Shown: piece after piece, positions 35,335 to 43,851 of the stretch
Numbering within the stretch: the stretch's first letter is position 1
How the letters are laid out: every line of letters begins with the position of its first letter
Assembly: GCA_050486405.1 (NCBI GenBank)
Contig: JBJHDF010000005.1
Location: 98,259-162,258, forward strand
Length of the DNA: 64,000 bases
Source of the DNA: JBJHDF01 sp050486405
Lineage (GTDB): Bacteria; Pseudomonadota; Gammaproteobacteria; Pseudomonadales; Cellvibrionaceae
Direction of reading: 5' to 3'
The notes under the pieces: generated by a model
Told to the model about the DNA's origin: nothing
Seen by the model: only the letters and a program-made list of their open reading frames with translations
Database searches by the model: none
Position numbers and translations under genes: made by a program

Positions 35335-35796
35335 TTACTCGACTTTACCCCGCCAGTGACCCCGATGGCCCCGGCTTTTTCCACCGTGGTGACCGCGAAC
35401 GCGGTGCGCTTCCAGGTAAGTCAGAAACTCCTCCACCTGATCCTCGGCCATCAGATTGTTCAGGCGTGAGGCCAATTCCGCGCGTCTTTCCTCGTGCAAC
35501 TCCTGGCGGCGGGCCGCCCATGCCTCGCGGTCGGGGCGCTCCACCTGTTCACCGGCTTCCCGGCGCTCGCGCACCATGGCCCGGCGCTCACCCATGGCTT
35601 CCCGGTGCTCCCGGTGCAGCTCAAGGAGCACCGCCTCGACTTCCTCGCGTTGCACCTGGTCCAGTTCCAGTTGATTGAAGATATAGTCCAGGTTTACCCG
35701 GTACGCGGTTTTGTCGTGTGAACGGTCGTGTGCCAGAGCCGGTATGGCAGCCAGACTGGCGGTCAGAGCTGTAGCTATCAACAGATTACGTATCAT
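35335..35796 (-). CDS. Spy/CpxP-like periplasmic protein
   Basis: 153 aa from ATG at 35796 with AGGAGA upstream. A signal peptide (LLIATALTASLAAIPALA) is followed by a highly charged helical protein rich in Arg, Glu and His. The heptad-like QVQREEVEAVLLELHREHRE segment fits the Spy/CpxP cradle fold, although the usual LTxxQ motif is degenerate. Spy and CpxP act as ATP-independent chaperones or inhibitors of envelope sensors. It lies 77 bases downstream of an OmpR-type response regulator gene on the same strand, which supports a role in that circuit. Confidence 0.7.
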   Translation of the reverse strand: MIRNLLIATALTASLAAIPALAHDRSHDKTAYRVNLDYIFNQLELDQVQREEVEAVLLELHREHREAMGERRAMVRERREAGEQVERPDREAWAARRQELHEERRAELASRLNNLMAEDQVEEFLTYLEAHRVRGHHGGKSRGHRGHWRGKVE

Positions 35797-35873
35797 GGTC
35801 TTTCTCCTACAGTGGATTCTCAGTTTCCATTGTGCGCACCATAGTGGGAGGAAATATGGAGTCAATGTGGAAA

Positions 35874-36533
35874 TTACTCGTACTTGTACCCGGCACCGTA
35901 AACCGAACGCACAAACTCCCGGTCTGGAGCCAGTTGGCCGAGTTTTTTGCGCAGGTTCTTGATATGGCTGTCGATGGTGCGGTCGCTGACCAGACGGTGG
36001 TCCGTGTAGATGGCGTCCATCAATCGGTCGCGGGAATGGATGCGCCCCGGGTGCTGCGCCAGCACCTGCAGCAGGCGCATTTCCACGGCGGTGAGTTCCA
36101 CACTCCTGTCACCCAGCAGCACCCGATTGCTGTCGTCCTGCAAGCGCAGCTCTTCGAGCTCCACATCCGGCGCAGCGCGGCGCAGCACCGCCTTGACCCG
36201 GGCCACCACTTCACGGGGGCTGTAAGGCTTGCAGATATAGTCATCCGCGCCCAGTTCCAGTCCCAGCAGCCGGTCGATTTCCTCCACCCGGGCGGTGGTC
36301 ATGATGATGGGTACCCGGGAGTGCTTGCGCACTTCCCGGCACAGGGTCAGTCCGTCGATGCCGGGCAGCATCAGATCCAGCAGAATCAGGTCTGGCGAGT
36401 GTTCCGCCAGCCACTCCAGAGCGGTGTCACCCCGCTGGCAGATTTCCGTGGCATAGCCTTCCCGGGTCAGGTACTGCCCGAGCACCCCGGCGAGTTTTTG
36501 TTCGTCTTCCACCACCAGTATCAGTTGGCTCAC
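35874..36533 (-). CDS. OmpR-family response regulator (BaeR-like)
   Basis: 219 aa. The receiver domain has the acidic pocket VVEDE, the phosphorylation site Asp53 in LILLDLMLPG and the Lys in YICKPYSPREV. The winged-helix output domain (about 125-219) ends with FVRSVYGAGYKYE and contains RTIDSHIKNLRKKLG. It pairs with the adjacent kinase, sharing 4 bases (ATGA). The nearby Spy-like gene suggests an envelope-stress regulon like BaeSR or CpxAR; the exact subfamily is uncertain. Confidence 0.93.
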   Translation of the reverse strand: MSQLILVVEDEQKLAGVLGQYLTREGYATEICQRGDTALEWLAEHSPDLILLDLMLPGIDGLTLCREVRKHSRVPIIMTTARVEEIDRLLGLELGADDYICKPYSPREVVARVKAVLRRAAPDVELEELRLQDDSNRVLLGDRSVELTAVEMRLLQVLAQHPGRIHSRDRLMDAIYTDHRLVSDRTIDSHIKNLRKKLGQLAPDREFVRSVYGAGYKYE

Positions 36534-37987
36534 AGGCTTTGCCCCGCATCCACCGGCAGGCGAACCACCAGGCTCAGGCCACCCAGTTCGGAACGCCGGG
36601 CTGCAACGGTTCCCCTGTGGGACTCCACAATATTGCGCACTATGGACAACCCCAGGCCGGAACCGCCGGTGGCGCGGCTGCGGGATCCCTCCACCCGGTA
36701 GAGACGCTCGAACAGGCGAGGCAGCGCCTCAGCGGGCACGCCCGGGGCGGAGTCGGACCATTCCAGCAGCGCCTCCCCCGCCCGAACTTGCAACCGGATA
36801 TGCAGTTGCCCGGGCGCCGACTCACTGCCGTCGGTGTAGTTCACCGTGTTGTGCAGCAGATTGCCGACCATCTGCACCAGCCGCTTGCGATCGCCGGATA
36901 TGGTAATCGGTGTCTCCGGCCGTTCGACGGTCAGCCGGATATGGCTCTGCTCCAAGGTGTGCTGCCAGTGCTCGCAGACGCTGTCGATCACCTCCGCCAG
37001 GTCCACCGGTGCCTTCTGATAGCTCAGGGCGCCGGCATCGGACAGGGACAATTCGTGCAGATCACCGATCAGTTCACCCAGGCGCTGAACCTCCTGGTGG
37101 AGAGAGTCGAGCCTCGCCGGATCCGGTTGGTTGATACCGTCCCGCAGGGCTTCCAGTTCCGCCTGCAGGACCGCCACGGGAGTGCGCAGCTCATGAGAGA
37201 TATCGGCAATCCAGCGCTGACGAGTGTCCAGATTTTGCTGGAGTTGCCGCGCCAGGGCGTTGAAATCCCGGGCCAGTTCCGCCAGTTCGTCGGAACCCCG
37301 CACTGGCAGGGAAAGATCGTAGCGGCCACCAGTCAATTGCCTGGCAGCTTTCTGCAGGCGGGCAATGGGCCGGGCCAGGGCACCGGCAAAGGGAATGGCG
37401 ATGGCCGCAGCCAACAGCAGGGCCAACAGCGTAATCCATATAAACTGCCGACGCTGCTGCCCGGCAAACATCCGGTCGAACTCCGAAGTCAGCCGCAGGT
37501 GAACCGGCACCCCCAGTTCGCCCACTGTCTGCCCCGCCGACTCTATGGGCAGCCAGACCAGATTATCTCCGGTTCGAGGTGGCTCAAGAACTGATCGCCC
37601 CTGAGCATCCCGCAGGTACAACCGCATGAGCAGCCGCCGGCGCTGCTCGGACCCGATCCGGTCGATAGTCCTGTCGGTATCCCACTCGAACTGCACCCGA
37701 AAGCGACGGTGACCGGGATCATGGCCGTGGTGGGCCCAGATATGCCGCCGGGTAAGTTGACGCCAGTACTCAGGATCGTCCGCCAACCGCTGCCAGTCAC
37801 CGCGCAACTCGTACTCTTCTGTCAGAGCATCCAGCAAAGGCGCCAGGCGTCGGGCCTGCACCTGATTCAGGTAGGCGTCAAAACTGACATTGAATGCCCT
37901 CTGGTTGGCCAGCAGTATGGCGCCAACCAACAGGACGTTGGCCAGCAGCATCACCAGAAACAGCTTGTAGCTCAGACGCATGGGCAT
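36530..37987 (-). CDS. Sensor histidine kinase (BaeS-like)
   Basis: 485 aa. An N-terminal membrane helix (LFLVMLLANVLLVGAILLA), a periplasmic sensor region (about 30-175), a second helix (FIWITLLALLLAAAIAIPFA), HAMP, the HisKA box DISHELRTPVAVLQ with His265, and a HATPase domain with N-box NLLHNTVNYT and G-boxes SDSAPGVP and GSGLGLSIV. It phosphorylates the response regulator that follows. The periplasmic domain is rich in Arg, Asp and Trp and resembles no sensor I can name. Confidence 0.93.
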   Translation of the reverse strand: MPMRLSYKLFLVMLLANVLLVGAILLANQRAFNVSFDAYLNQVQARRLAPLLDALTEEYELRGDWQRLADDPEYWRQLTRRHIWAHHGHDPGHRRFRVQFEWDTDRTIDRIGSEQRRRLLMRLYLRDAQGRSVLEPPRTGDNLVWLPIESAGQTVGELGVPVHLRLTSEFDRMFAGQQRRQFIWITLLALLLAAAIAIPFAGALARPIARLQKAARQLTGGRYDLSLPVRGSDELAELARDFNALARQLQQNLDTRQRWIADISHELRTPVAVLQAELEALRDGINQPDPARLDSLHQEVQRLGELIGDLHELSLSDAGALSYQKAPVDLAEVIDSVCEHWQHTLEQSHIRLTVERPETPITISGDRKRLVQMVGNLLHNTVNYTDGSESAPGQLHIRLQVRAGEALLEWSDSAPGVPAEALPRLFERLYRVEGSRSRATGGSGLGLSIVRNIVESHRGTVAARRSELGGLSLVVRLPVDAGQSL

Positions 37988-38047
37988 TGGTGTTGACTCT
38001 GTAAATGAGGCAACCTTACCGTAAGACTGTGCAGAAAATATGGATCG

Positions 38048-39634
38048 CTAACGACGCCCACCCGGACGACGACCGCCAGTGGAACGACCACCCGATCGCC
38101 CACCGGAAGAGCGATCACCCCCACTGCGACCGCTGGACGAACGACTGCGCTTGGGTCCCGGCGGCAGGGGCGGCGTTTCCGCCAACAGTTCCTGCGGCGG
38201 CTGCTCGCAGCGCAGGCTCATGCCCAGCAGTTTCTGGATCGGCTCCAGCAAAAAGGCGTCGTCCTCGCAGGCGAAGCTCACCGAGACACCACTTTTGCCG
38301 GCGCGACCAGTGCGGCCGATACGGTGCACGTAATCCTCGGATTCCTCTGGCAAGGTGTAATTCACCACATGGCTGATGCCGCTGATATGAATACCCCGCC
38401 CGGCCACGTCGGTGGCCACCAGCACTTTCAGTTCGCCTTCCTTGAACGCATTCAGCGTAGCCACCCGTTTGTTCTGGGGAATCTCGCCGGAGAGCAGACC
38501 GGCGCTGACACCGTGGCGCTGGAGTTTTTCGTGCAGGTCGCGGCACTGGTCGCGACGGTTGGCGAACACGATCAGGCTGTCCACGTCCTCCTGCTGGATC
38601 AGGTTGTACAGCAGGTTGTATTTTTCTTCGGTGGCAGCCAGGTAGACCTTCTGATCCACGGTGTCTGTAGCCACATGCTCGGGCTCTATCTCCACACTCA
38701 CCGGGTTATGGGTCCACTGCTCCTGCAGATTGCGCACATCGTCGTTGAAGGTGGCGGAGTAGAACAGTGTCTGCCGGTCTTCCCGCCTGGGCGCCTGACG
38801 CACTATGCGTCGCACCTGGGGGATAAAGCCCATATCCAGCATGCGGTCCGCCTCGTCGATAACGAGAATTTCCAACTGGTCGAGAAACACGTCGCGGTTG
38901 CTGCAGAAGTCCAGCAGGCGGCCGGGGGTGGCCACCAGGATGTCCACCAGGGCATCGTGCAGACGGCGCTGCTGCTTGCCGTAGTCCATGCCACCCACCA
39001 GGGTGTGGATCTGCAGGTCCGTGTACTTGCACAGCAGCTTGGCGTCTTCGGCGATCTGCATCACCAGTTCCCGGGTGGGAGCGATCACCAGCGACCGGGC
39101 TTCGCCGGCGTAACGCTTTTCCTCGATGGGGTGTTTGAGCAGGTCGTCGATGATGGTGCAGAGAAAGGCGGCGGTCTTGCCGGTGCCCGTCTGGGCCTTG
39201 CCCACCACATCCTTGCCGCGCAGGGCGTAGGGCAGCGACTGGGCCTGAATGGGCGAACAGTACTCGAAACCCAGGTCAGCAATGGCGTGCATCAGCTCGG
39301 TTTCCAGCCCAAGATCGTGAAAACGGGTCTTGCCCGGCACCTCGGGCACCGGGAACTGGCTGATATCCCAGGGCGTGGCGGGAGCCTGCTGTTTCGGTTT
39401 GCGCTCCCCGCCCCGGCTGCGGGGCTTGGGATTGGCGCGGGAACTGGATTTGGGCTTTGCCTGGGCGTCCGCCGCCGGCACTGTCTCGGCAGTGTCCTTG
39501 GGCGCCCGGCTTCGACCACCTCTGCCCTTGCTTGACTTGGCGGTTTCCCGGGGTGATTTGGCGGCCGCCTTTTCGCTGGCACCCTGCTCCGTATCGGCGC
39601 CACTTTTCAGCTTCTTGAAAAATTTCCCAATCAA
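38048..39634 (-). CDS. rhlB: DEAD-box RNA helicase RhlB
   Basis: 528 aa. A Lys/Arg/Ser/Ala-rich, probably disordered N-terminal extension of about 95 residues precedes the helicase core: Q-motif FHDLGLETELMHAI, GKAQTGTGKTAAF, PTRELVMQI, VIDEADRMLDMGFIPQ, FYSATF, VATDVAGRGIHI and HRIGRTGRAGKSG. The tail is an Arg/Gly/Ser-rich RNA-binding segment. DEADRMLDMGF is typical of RhlB, the degradosome helicase. The start codon is TTG, with AGGTGA six bases upstream; no ATG fits. It lies alone, 60 bases after the kinase gene on the plus map. Confidence 0.92.
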   Translation of the reverse strand: MIGKFFKKLKSGADTEQGASEKAAAKSPRETAKSSKGRGGRSRAPKDTAETVPAADAQAKPKSSSRANPKPRSRGGERKPKQQAPATPWDISQFPVPEVPGKTRFHDLGLETELMHAIADLGFEYCSPIQAQSLPYALRGKDVVGKAQTGTGKTAAFLCTIIDDLLKHPIEEKRYAGEARSLVIAPTRELVMQIAEDAKLLCKYTDLQIHTLVGGMDYGKQQRRLHDALVDILVATPGRLLDFCSNRDVFLDQLEILVIDEADRMLDMGFIPQVRRIVRQAPRREDRQTLFYSATFNDDVRNLQEQWTHNPVSVEIEPEHVATDTVDQKVYLAATEEKYNLLYNLIQQEDVDSLIVFANRRDQCRDLHEKLQRHGVSAGLLSGEIPQNKRVATLNAFKEGELKVLVATDVAGRGIHISGISHVVNYTLPEESEDYVHRIGRTGRAGKSGVSVSFACEDDAFLLEPIQKLLGMSLRCEQPPQELLAETPPLPPGPKRSRSSSGRSGGDRSSGGRSGGRSTGGRRPGGRR

Positions 39635-39844
39635 ATCATTTCACCTAGTGTATATATTATGGGTGGAGTATACCTGATTCCGAGAGCCTTCTCCCTTACT
39701 CTGCCTTCCATGAGGCACTGAGCCGGGTTCTTGACCGATCGCTGCTTTCGGAGTACTTTGGCCAAAAAATGAACAGCAAAAATCCGTCATCAACCAAGCG
39801 CAAGATTCCACTTACTCACCACTGGCAGATATTAAGGAAACAGC

Positions 39845-40708
39845 ATGAAAACGAAAACAATGGTTCTGGCAGCGATCCTGAGTGTCACCCCCCTCTACAC
39901 CCTGGCAGACGCCTCCCCCTCCGGTGAGCCGGTGTCGGATGCGGTCATTACCGAGCAACAGCGCAATCTGGCCAACAACACCCGGGGCCAAGGCTTTGGC
40001 CCCCAGTCGCCGCGCAATATCGAGTCGGCCGCCGGCAACAATCGCGTCTTGTTCAGCGCCGCCCCCGCCCATACCGACATGAACCTGTGTAACATTCACT
40101 TTCACAAGAACGCGGAGCACGCGGGGGGTGAGTTCACCCGGTACGCTGGCAATGGCGACGGACGTGGCAATCATACCGGCTACCTCTACTCGGGCCAACT
40201 GAGCGCAGCGGAGCTGGTCCCTATCGACTACCCGGTATGCGCGGACGAACAGGGCAGCCTCTTGCCCGGCGATACCATTGAAGTCCACTATGTGCACACC
40301 ACCGCACAGGTGCAACCCGGCCCGACGTTGGGTTCATGCCTGAGTGAGGCCATCAACAATCCGCAGTTGCGGGTGGAAGCCCAGGTCTACGTCCTGGTCA
40401 ACGACAGCGATGCACTGGACTTCAAGGCATTGGCCAGCCATGGCGAAAGAGATGGCAGGCCACAGGCGTTGAATATTCCCAGCGACACAGGCACGCCGGT
40501 TCAGTATGCGGGGTCCACCACCGGACCCGGTTATAACGAAGCCGGCTCGCCCTTCCAGGTGACCTGGAGCGTGCGGCCAAAGGTTGCCAAGGTCAATATC
40601 GCCACCCTCAGCCAGTGGTGCCAGGACAATGTCTTTGACGAAGATCACGCCCATGGTGTCAGAAATCTCGTCAGCAACCCCGATCTGCTGTCCACCATCG
40701 GGCAATAG
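39845..40708 (+). CDS. Delta-class carbonic anhydrase, exported
   Basis: 287 aa with a signal peptide (MVLAAILSVTPLYTLADA) and AAGGAAA-type ribosome site. The central NLCNIHFHKNAEHAGGEF places His85, His87, Glu91 and His92 as in the zinc site of delta carbonic anhydrases (first known from diatoms), and the conserved Cys residues could form disulfides. The product would interconvert CO2 and bicarbonate in the periplasm. ALDFKALASHGERDGRPQ and VQYAGSTTGPGYNEAGSPFQ are other family-like segments. The assignment is from recall of the family, not a search. It starts two bases before the next gene's neighbour and faces away from rhlB. Confidence 0.82.
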   Translation: MKTKTMVLAAILSVTPLYTLADASPSGEPVSDAVITEQQRNLANNTRGQGFGPQSPRNIESAAGNNRVLFSAAPAHTDMNLCNIHFHKNAEHAGGEFTRYAGNGDGRGNHTGYLYSGQLSAAELVPIDYPVCADEQGSLLPGDTIEVHYVHTTAQVQPGPTLGSCLSEAINNPQLRVEAQVYVLVNDSDALDFKALASHGERDGRPQALNIPSDTGTPVQYAGSTTGPGYNEAGSPFQVTWSVRPKVAKVNIATLSQWCQDNVFDEDHAHGVRNLVSNPDLLSTIGQ

Positions 40709-40710
40709 TC

Positions 40711-41445
40711 ATGGCAAGCGATGTGCGCAGCCCCCGAATCCATCACTTCCAGCACGTTCCCTTCGAGGGACTGGGCAATATGGAGGCTGTGTTCAAAGGC
40801 TGGGGCAGCCCCATGAGCGCCACCCACTGGTATAGGGGGGACCAGTCACCAGCCCTGCATGACTACGACTGGCTGGTGGTCATGGGCGGCCCCATGAACA
40901 TCCACGACCACGACGACCACCCCTGGCTGATCGAGGAAAAGCAGGCCATTGCCGACGCCATCAATGCCGGCAAGGTGGTGCTCGGCATCTGCCTGGGCGC
41001 CCAGTTGATCGCCCACGCTCTCGGCGCCCAAGTCCGGCGCAACGCTCACAAGGAAATCGGCTGGTTCCCCATTCAGCGTCAGCCTGGCGCCGACGGCACC
41101 CTGCTGGACGGCGTGCTGCCCGAGCAACTCACCGTCTTCCACTGGCACGGCGACACCTTCGACCTGCCCGCAGGCGCCCGGCTGCTGGCCAGCAGCCCCG
41201 CCTGCCGCAACCAGGCCTTCTGTGTTGGCGACCGGGTGTTCGGCTTCCAGTTTCACCTGGAAACCACCCCGGAGTCCGCCCGGCTGATCCTGGAGCACAG
41301 TATGAACGACCTGGAGGAGTCGCAGTGGGTACAGAACCCGAAGGACCTGCTGGGGAATGAGGCCTTGTGCGCGCGGATCAATGGCGTGATGAGAGATTTT
41401 TTGCAGAAACTGGTGAATCCAAACGACCCGCGGCTTACGTCATAG
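40711..41445 (+). CDS. Class I glutamine amidotransferase
   Basis: 244 aa. A stand-alone GATase1 domain: the nucleophile Cys94 in VLGICLGAQLIAHALG, the oxyanion segment VVMGGPMNIHD, and the His/Glu pair in FGFQFHLETTPE. Such enzymes (GMP-synthase-like or YfeJ type) release ammonia from glutamine for an unknown acceptor or hydrolyse gamma-glutamyl compounds. It begins two bases after the carbonic anhydrase stop, so the two are cotranscribed. Confidence 0.9.
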   Translation: MASDVRSPRIHHFQHVPFEGLGNMEAVFKGWGSPMSATHWYRGDQSPALHDYDWLVVMGGPMNIHDHDDHPWLIEEKQAIADAINAGKVVLGICLGAQLIAHALGAQVRRNAHKEIGWFPIQRQPGADGTLLDGVLPEQLTVFHWHGDTFDLPAGARLLASSPACRNQAFCVGDRVFGFQFHLETTPESARLILEHSMNDLEESQWVQNPKDLLGNEALCARINGVMRDFLQKLVNPNDPRLTS

Positions 41446-41477
41446 ACAACGGACAAACACTAACAGGAGATGCCGCT

Positions 41478-42134
41478 GTGTCCCACAATCAACTGAAATC
41501 ACCCTTTCTCACCGTTAAAGCGTGGCTGCTGACCGTCTGCCTTTGCGCCCTGCTCATACCCGGGGTTGGCGTCGCCGAGGACTCCCAGCACCAACTGGAT
41601 ACCGCCGTCCAGCCAGCGCCTGTGCCAGCGCTGCTCGCAGACGATACCGAGCAGTTGTCTCGGGAAGAGCCCCGGGAAGGAACGGACCAATCAATTGGCC
41701 GGGAAATCCGGGAAGCCCTGGAAGCCAGTGGCTTCAACAATGCCAGGGGCGTGGTGGGTCTGGGGCTGTTGATCCCTCTTTTTACCGTGATCTTTATCTT
41801 CGGCGGGCCGGTGCTCGTGATCATCGCCATAGCGATACTGCACTACCGCTCCAAGAACCGCATAGCCCAAATACGGGCGGAGTGCACCCTTCGGGCTCTG
41901 GAGACCGGGCAGGAGATACCCAGCGAGCTGACCAATATAGACGGTGCGGACAAGCCGGCGGACAATTTGCGCAAGGGCATAAAAAACATCGGTCTGGGCG
42001 CTGGCCTGTTGCTGGCTCTGACAATCCTTATCGGGATAAAAGTCGGTGCCCTGGGGTTTATCCTGATTGGCATCGGGGCCGCGCAGTTGTTAATCTGGAA
42101 ACTGGAAAACGATAAATCCAAAGAAGCGGCCTGA
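41478..42134 (+). CDS. DUF6249-like membrane protein
   Basis: 218 aa from a GTG at 41478 with AGGAG eight bases upstream; frames open further upstream overlap the amidotransferase gene. A signal-like helix (AWLLTVCLCALLIPGVGVA), an acidic periplasmic stretch (about 35-85), then three hydrophobic segments (LGLLIPLFTVIFIFGG, VLVIIAIAILHY and IGLGAGLLLALTILIGI). The C-terminus fits DUF6249. Function unknown. The next genes encode an ECF sigma factor and its partner, and similar trios occur in other bacteria, so it may be part of the signalling set. Confidence 0.7.
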   Translation: MSHNQLKSPFLTVKAWLLTVCLCALLIPGVGVAEDSQHQLDTAVQPAPVPALLADDTEQLSREEPREGTDQSIGREIREALEASGFNNARGVVGLGLLIPLFTVIFIFGGPVLVIIAIAILHYRSKNRIAQIRAECTLRALETGQEIPSELTNIDGADKPADNLRKGIKNIGLGAGLLLALTILIGIKVGALGFILIGIGAAQLLIWKLENDKSKEAA

Positions 42135-42148
42135 AGGGCCGGCCGCTC

Positions 42149-42691
42149 ATGTCCACATCCGATCAGACATTGATTGCCAGAGTGGTGGCAAAGCAAGACC
42201 AGCACGCCTTCGCGCAGCTGGTCTTGCGCTATCAGTCACAGGTACGGCACTGGGCCAGGCGCCTGTGCGACGGAGATGCTCACCTGGCCGACGACCTGGC
42301 TCAGGAAACCTTTATCAAGGCCTACGCGGCCTTGCCCGCGTTTCGCGCCCAGGCCAAGTTTTCCACCTGGTTGTACCGCATCACTTTCAATCTGGCGGCC
42401 AATCGCTGGCGCGCCAAGAAAGTTCTCTGGTGCGAACTGGAGGACAACCAGGAGGTCGAAGCCAGCAATTGCGACATACAGAACTTTGCTATCAAGCAGG
42501 ATGTGGAGTCCGCGCTTGGCAAACTCAGCGCACCGCAGCAACTGGCCATTCGCCTGTGCTATGAAGAGGGGTTCTCCCACCAGGAGGTAGCAGATATCAT
42601 GGGCATTCCCCTGGGCACCGTCAAAACCCATATACTGAGGGGCAAACAGCAATTGGAGGTGCTTTTAGCGTCCTGGAGCCATACACCATGA
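42149..42691 (+). CDS. ECF-family RNA polymerase sigma factor
   Basis: 180 aa with sigma-2 (AFAQLVLRYQSQVRHWARRL, DDLAQETFIKAYAAL) and sigma-4 (QQLAIRLCYEEGFSHQEVAD, PLGTVKTHILRGK) domains, typical of the ECF group that pairs with membrane anti-sigma factors. It follows the DUF6249 gene by 14 bases, and its stop overlaps the next gene's start (ATGA). No ECF promoter motif could be recognised upstream of the operon. Confidence 0.92.
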   Translation: MSTSDQTLIARVVAKQDQHAFAQLVLRYQSQVRHWARRLCDGDAHLADDLAQETFIKAYAALPAFRAQAKFSTWLYRITFNLAANRWRAKKVLWCELEDNQEVEASNCDIQNFAIKQDVESALGKLSAPQQLAIRLCYEEGFSHQEVADIMGIPLGTVKTHILRGKQQLEVLLASWSHTP

Positions 42692-43026
42692 ACAAACACC
42701 CTGATCTGGACGAGCTTCTGACAAAACACCTGCGGGATAGCCACCCCTATCTGCCCGACGACGGCTTTACCAGCCGGGTCATGGCCAACATTCCAGCGCC
42801 CCAACGCTCGCCCCGATGGGCGCGAACACTGCTGGTCGGAATACCGGCGGTTATTGTCGGCCTGCTGGTGTTTGGCCAATTGCCGCTGATCGAAACGACC
42901 CAGCAGATATGGCAATGGGCTTTGACCGCCGATCTGTTGACCGTGTTGATAACCGGCGCCGGCATATCCGGTGTCACGCTGCTCGCCTGTCTAGCCTGGC
43001 TCGCGCGCGATATGGAGCTGGTGTAG
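42688..43026 (+). CDS. Putative membrane anti-sigma factor
   Basis: 112 aa. The N-terminal 45 residues are cytoplasmic-like (DLDELLTKHLRDSHPYLPDD GFTSRVM pattern), followed by two membrane segments (TLLVGIPAVIVGLLVFGQL and LITGAGISGVTLLACLAWL). It lacks the HCC zinc signature of classical ZAS anti-sigma factors. Coupled translation with the ECF sigma gene and its topology make an anti-sigma role likely but unproven. Confidence 0.65.
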   Translation: MNKHPDLDELLTKHLRDSHPYLPDDGFTSRVMANIPAPQRSPRWARTLLVGIPAVIVGLLVFGQLPLIETTQQIWQWALTADLLTVLITGAGISGVTLLACLAWLARDMELV

Positions 43027-43029
43027 CGC

Positions 43030-43827
43030 ATGTGGGTTAGCAAAAAATCACTGTTCCTATTGCTGCTTTTGGGCTTGCCAGCAGCGGCCAGCGCTGCGGA
43101 GGATCCCTTCCCCGCGCGCCAACCCGATGTCCCCTATGTGCAAACACCCATGGAAAGCGTACACCGCATGCTGGAGCTGGGTCGGGTGGAACGGGACGAT
43201 TACGTCATAGACCTGGGTTCCGGCGATGGTCGTATCGTGATCAGCGCCGTGCAGGACTGGGGCGCGCGCCAGGGACTGGGTGTGGAGATAGACCCACTGC
43301 TCGTGACCCAGTCCCGCCAGAGTGCGCGCCGCGCCGGAGTCGATGATCGCGTCACCTTTATCACCGGCGATTTGTTTGAGCTGGACTTTTCCGATGCCTC
43401 GGTACTCACGCTGTTTCTCCTGCAACCACTCAACAACCGCCTGCGTCCGGTTATCCTGGACTCCATGGCGCCCGGCTCCCGCGTCGTCTCCCACGTATTT
43501 ACCATGGAGGACTGGCAACCCGACGACGCCGACGACTATTTACAGATCTACATGTGGGTGGTGCCAGCCCGGGTGGCCGGCGACTGGCGCATCGAGCGCG
43601 ACGACGACGTTAGCATGACTCTGTCGCTGAACCAGAGATACCAGGAGATCGACGGTTACGCTATCGTCAACGGCGACTGGGTGCCGCTAAGCAACGCCCA
43701 ATTGGAAGGCGCACGAATTCAGTTTGATGTGCTCAACACCCGCTACGTGGGTCGCGTTGAAGGCGATCGCATTACTCCCGTTGCCGAGCCCGGCAGCATG
43801 CGCCACTGGCGCGCCTACAAAAATTAA
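43030..43827 (+). CDS. Exported SAM-dependent methyltransferase-like protein
   Basis: 265 aa. A clear signal peptide (LFLLLLLGLPAAASAAEDPF) is followed by a Rossmann-like methyltransferase domain with motif I VIDLGSGDGRIVISAV, a second motif VTFITGDLFELDF, and LQPLNNRLRPVILDSM. The residues after 140 do not look like a second catalytic domain. S-adenosylmethionine is not expected in the periplasm, so either the domain has another ligand or the leader stays a membrane anchor. It begins four bases after the putative anti-sigma gene. Confidence 0.8.
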   Translation: MWVSKKSLFLLLLLGLPAAASAAEDPFPARQPDVPYVQTPMESVHRMLELGRVERDDYVIDLGSGDGRIVISAVQDWGARQGLGVEIDPLLVTQSRQSARRAGVDDRVTFITGDLFELDFSDASVLTLFLLQPLNNRLRPVILDSMAPGSRVVSHVFTMEDWQPDDADDYLQIYMWVVPARVAGDWRIERDDDVSMTLSLNQRYQEIDGYAIVNGDWVPLSNAQLEGARIQFDVLNTRYVGRVEGDRITPVAEPGSMRHWRAYKN

Positions 43828-43851
43828 TCCAACACAGTGGTCACCGACAGC

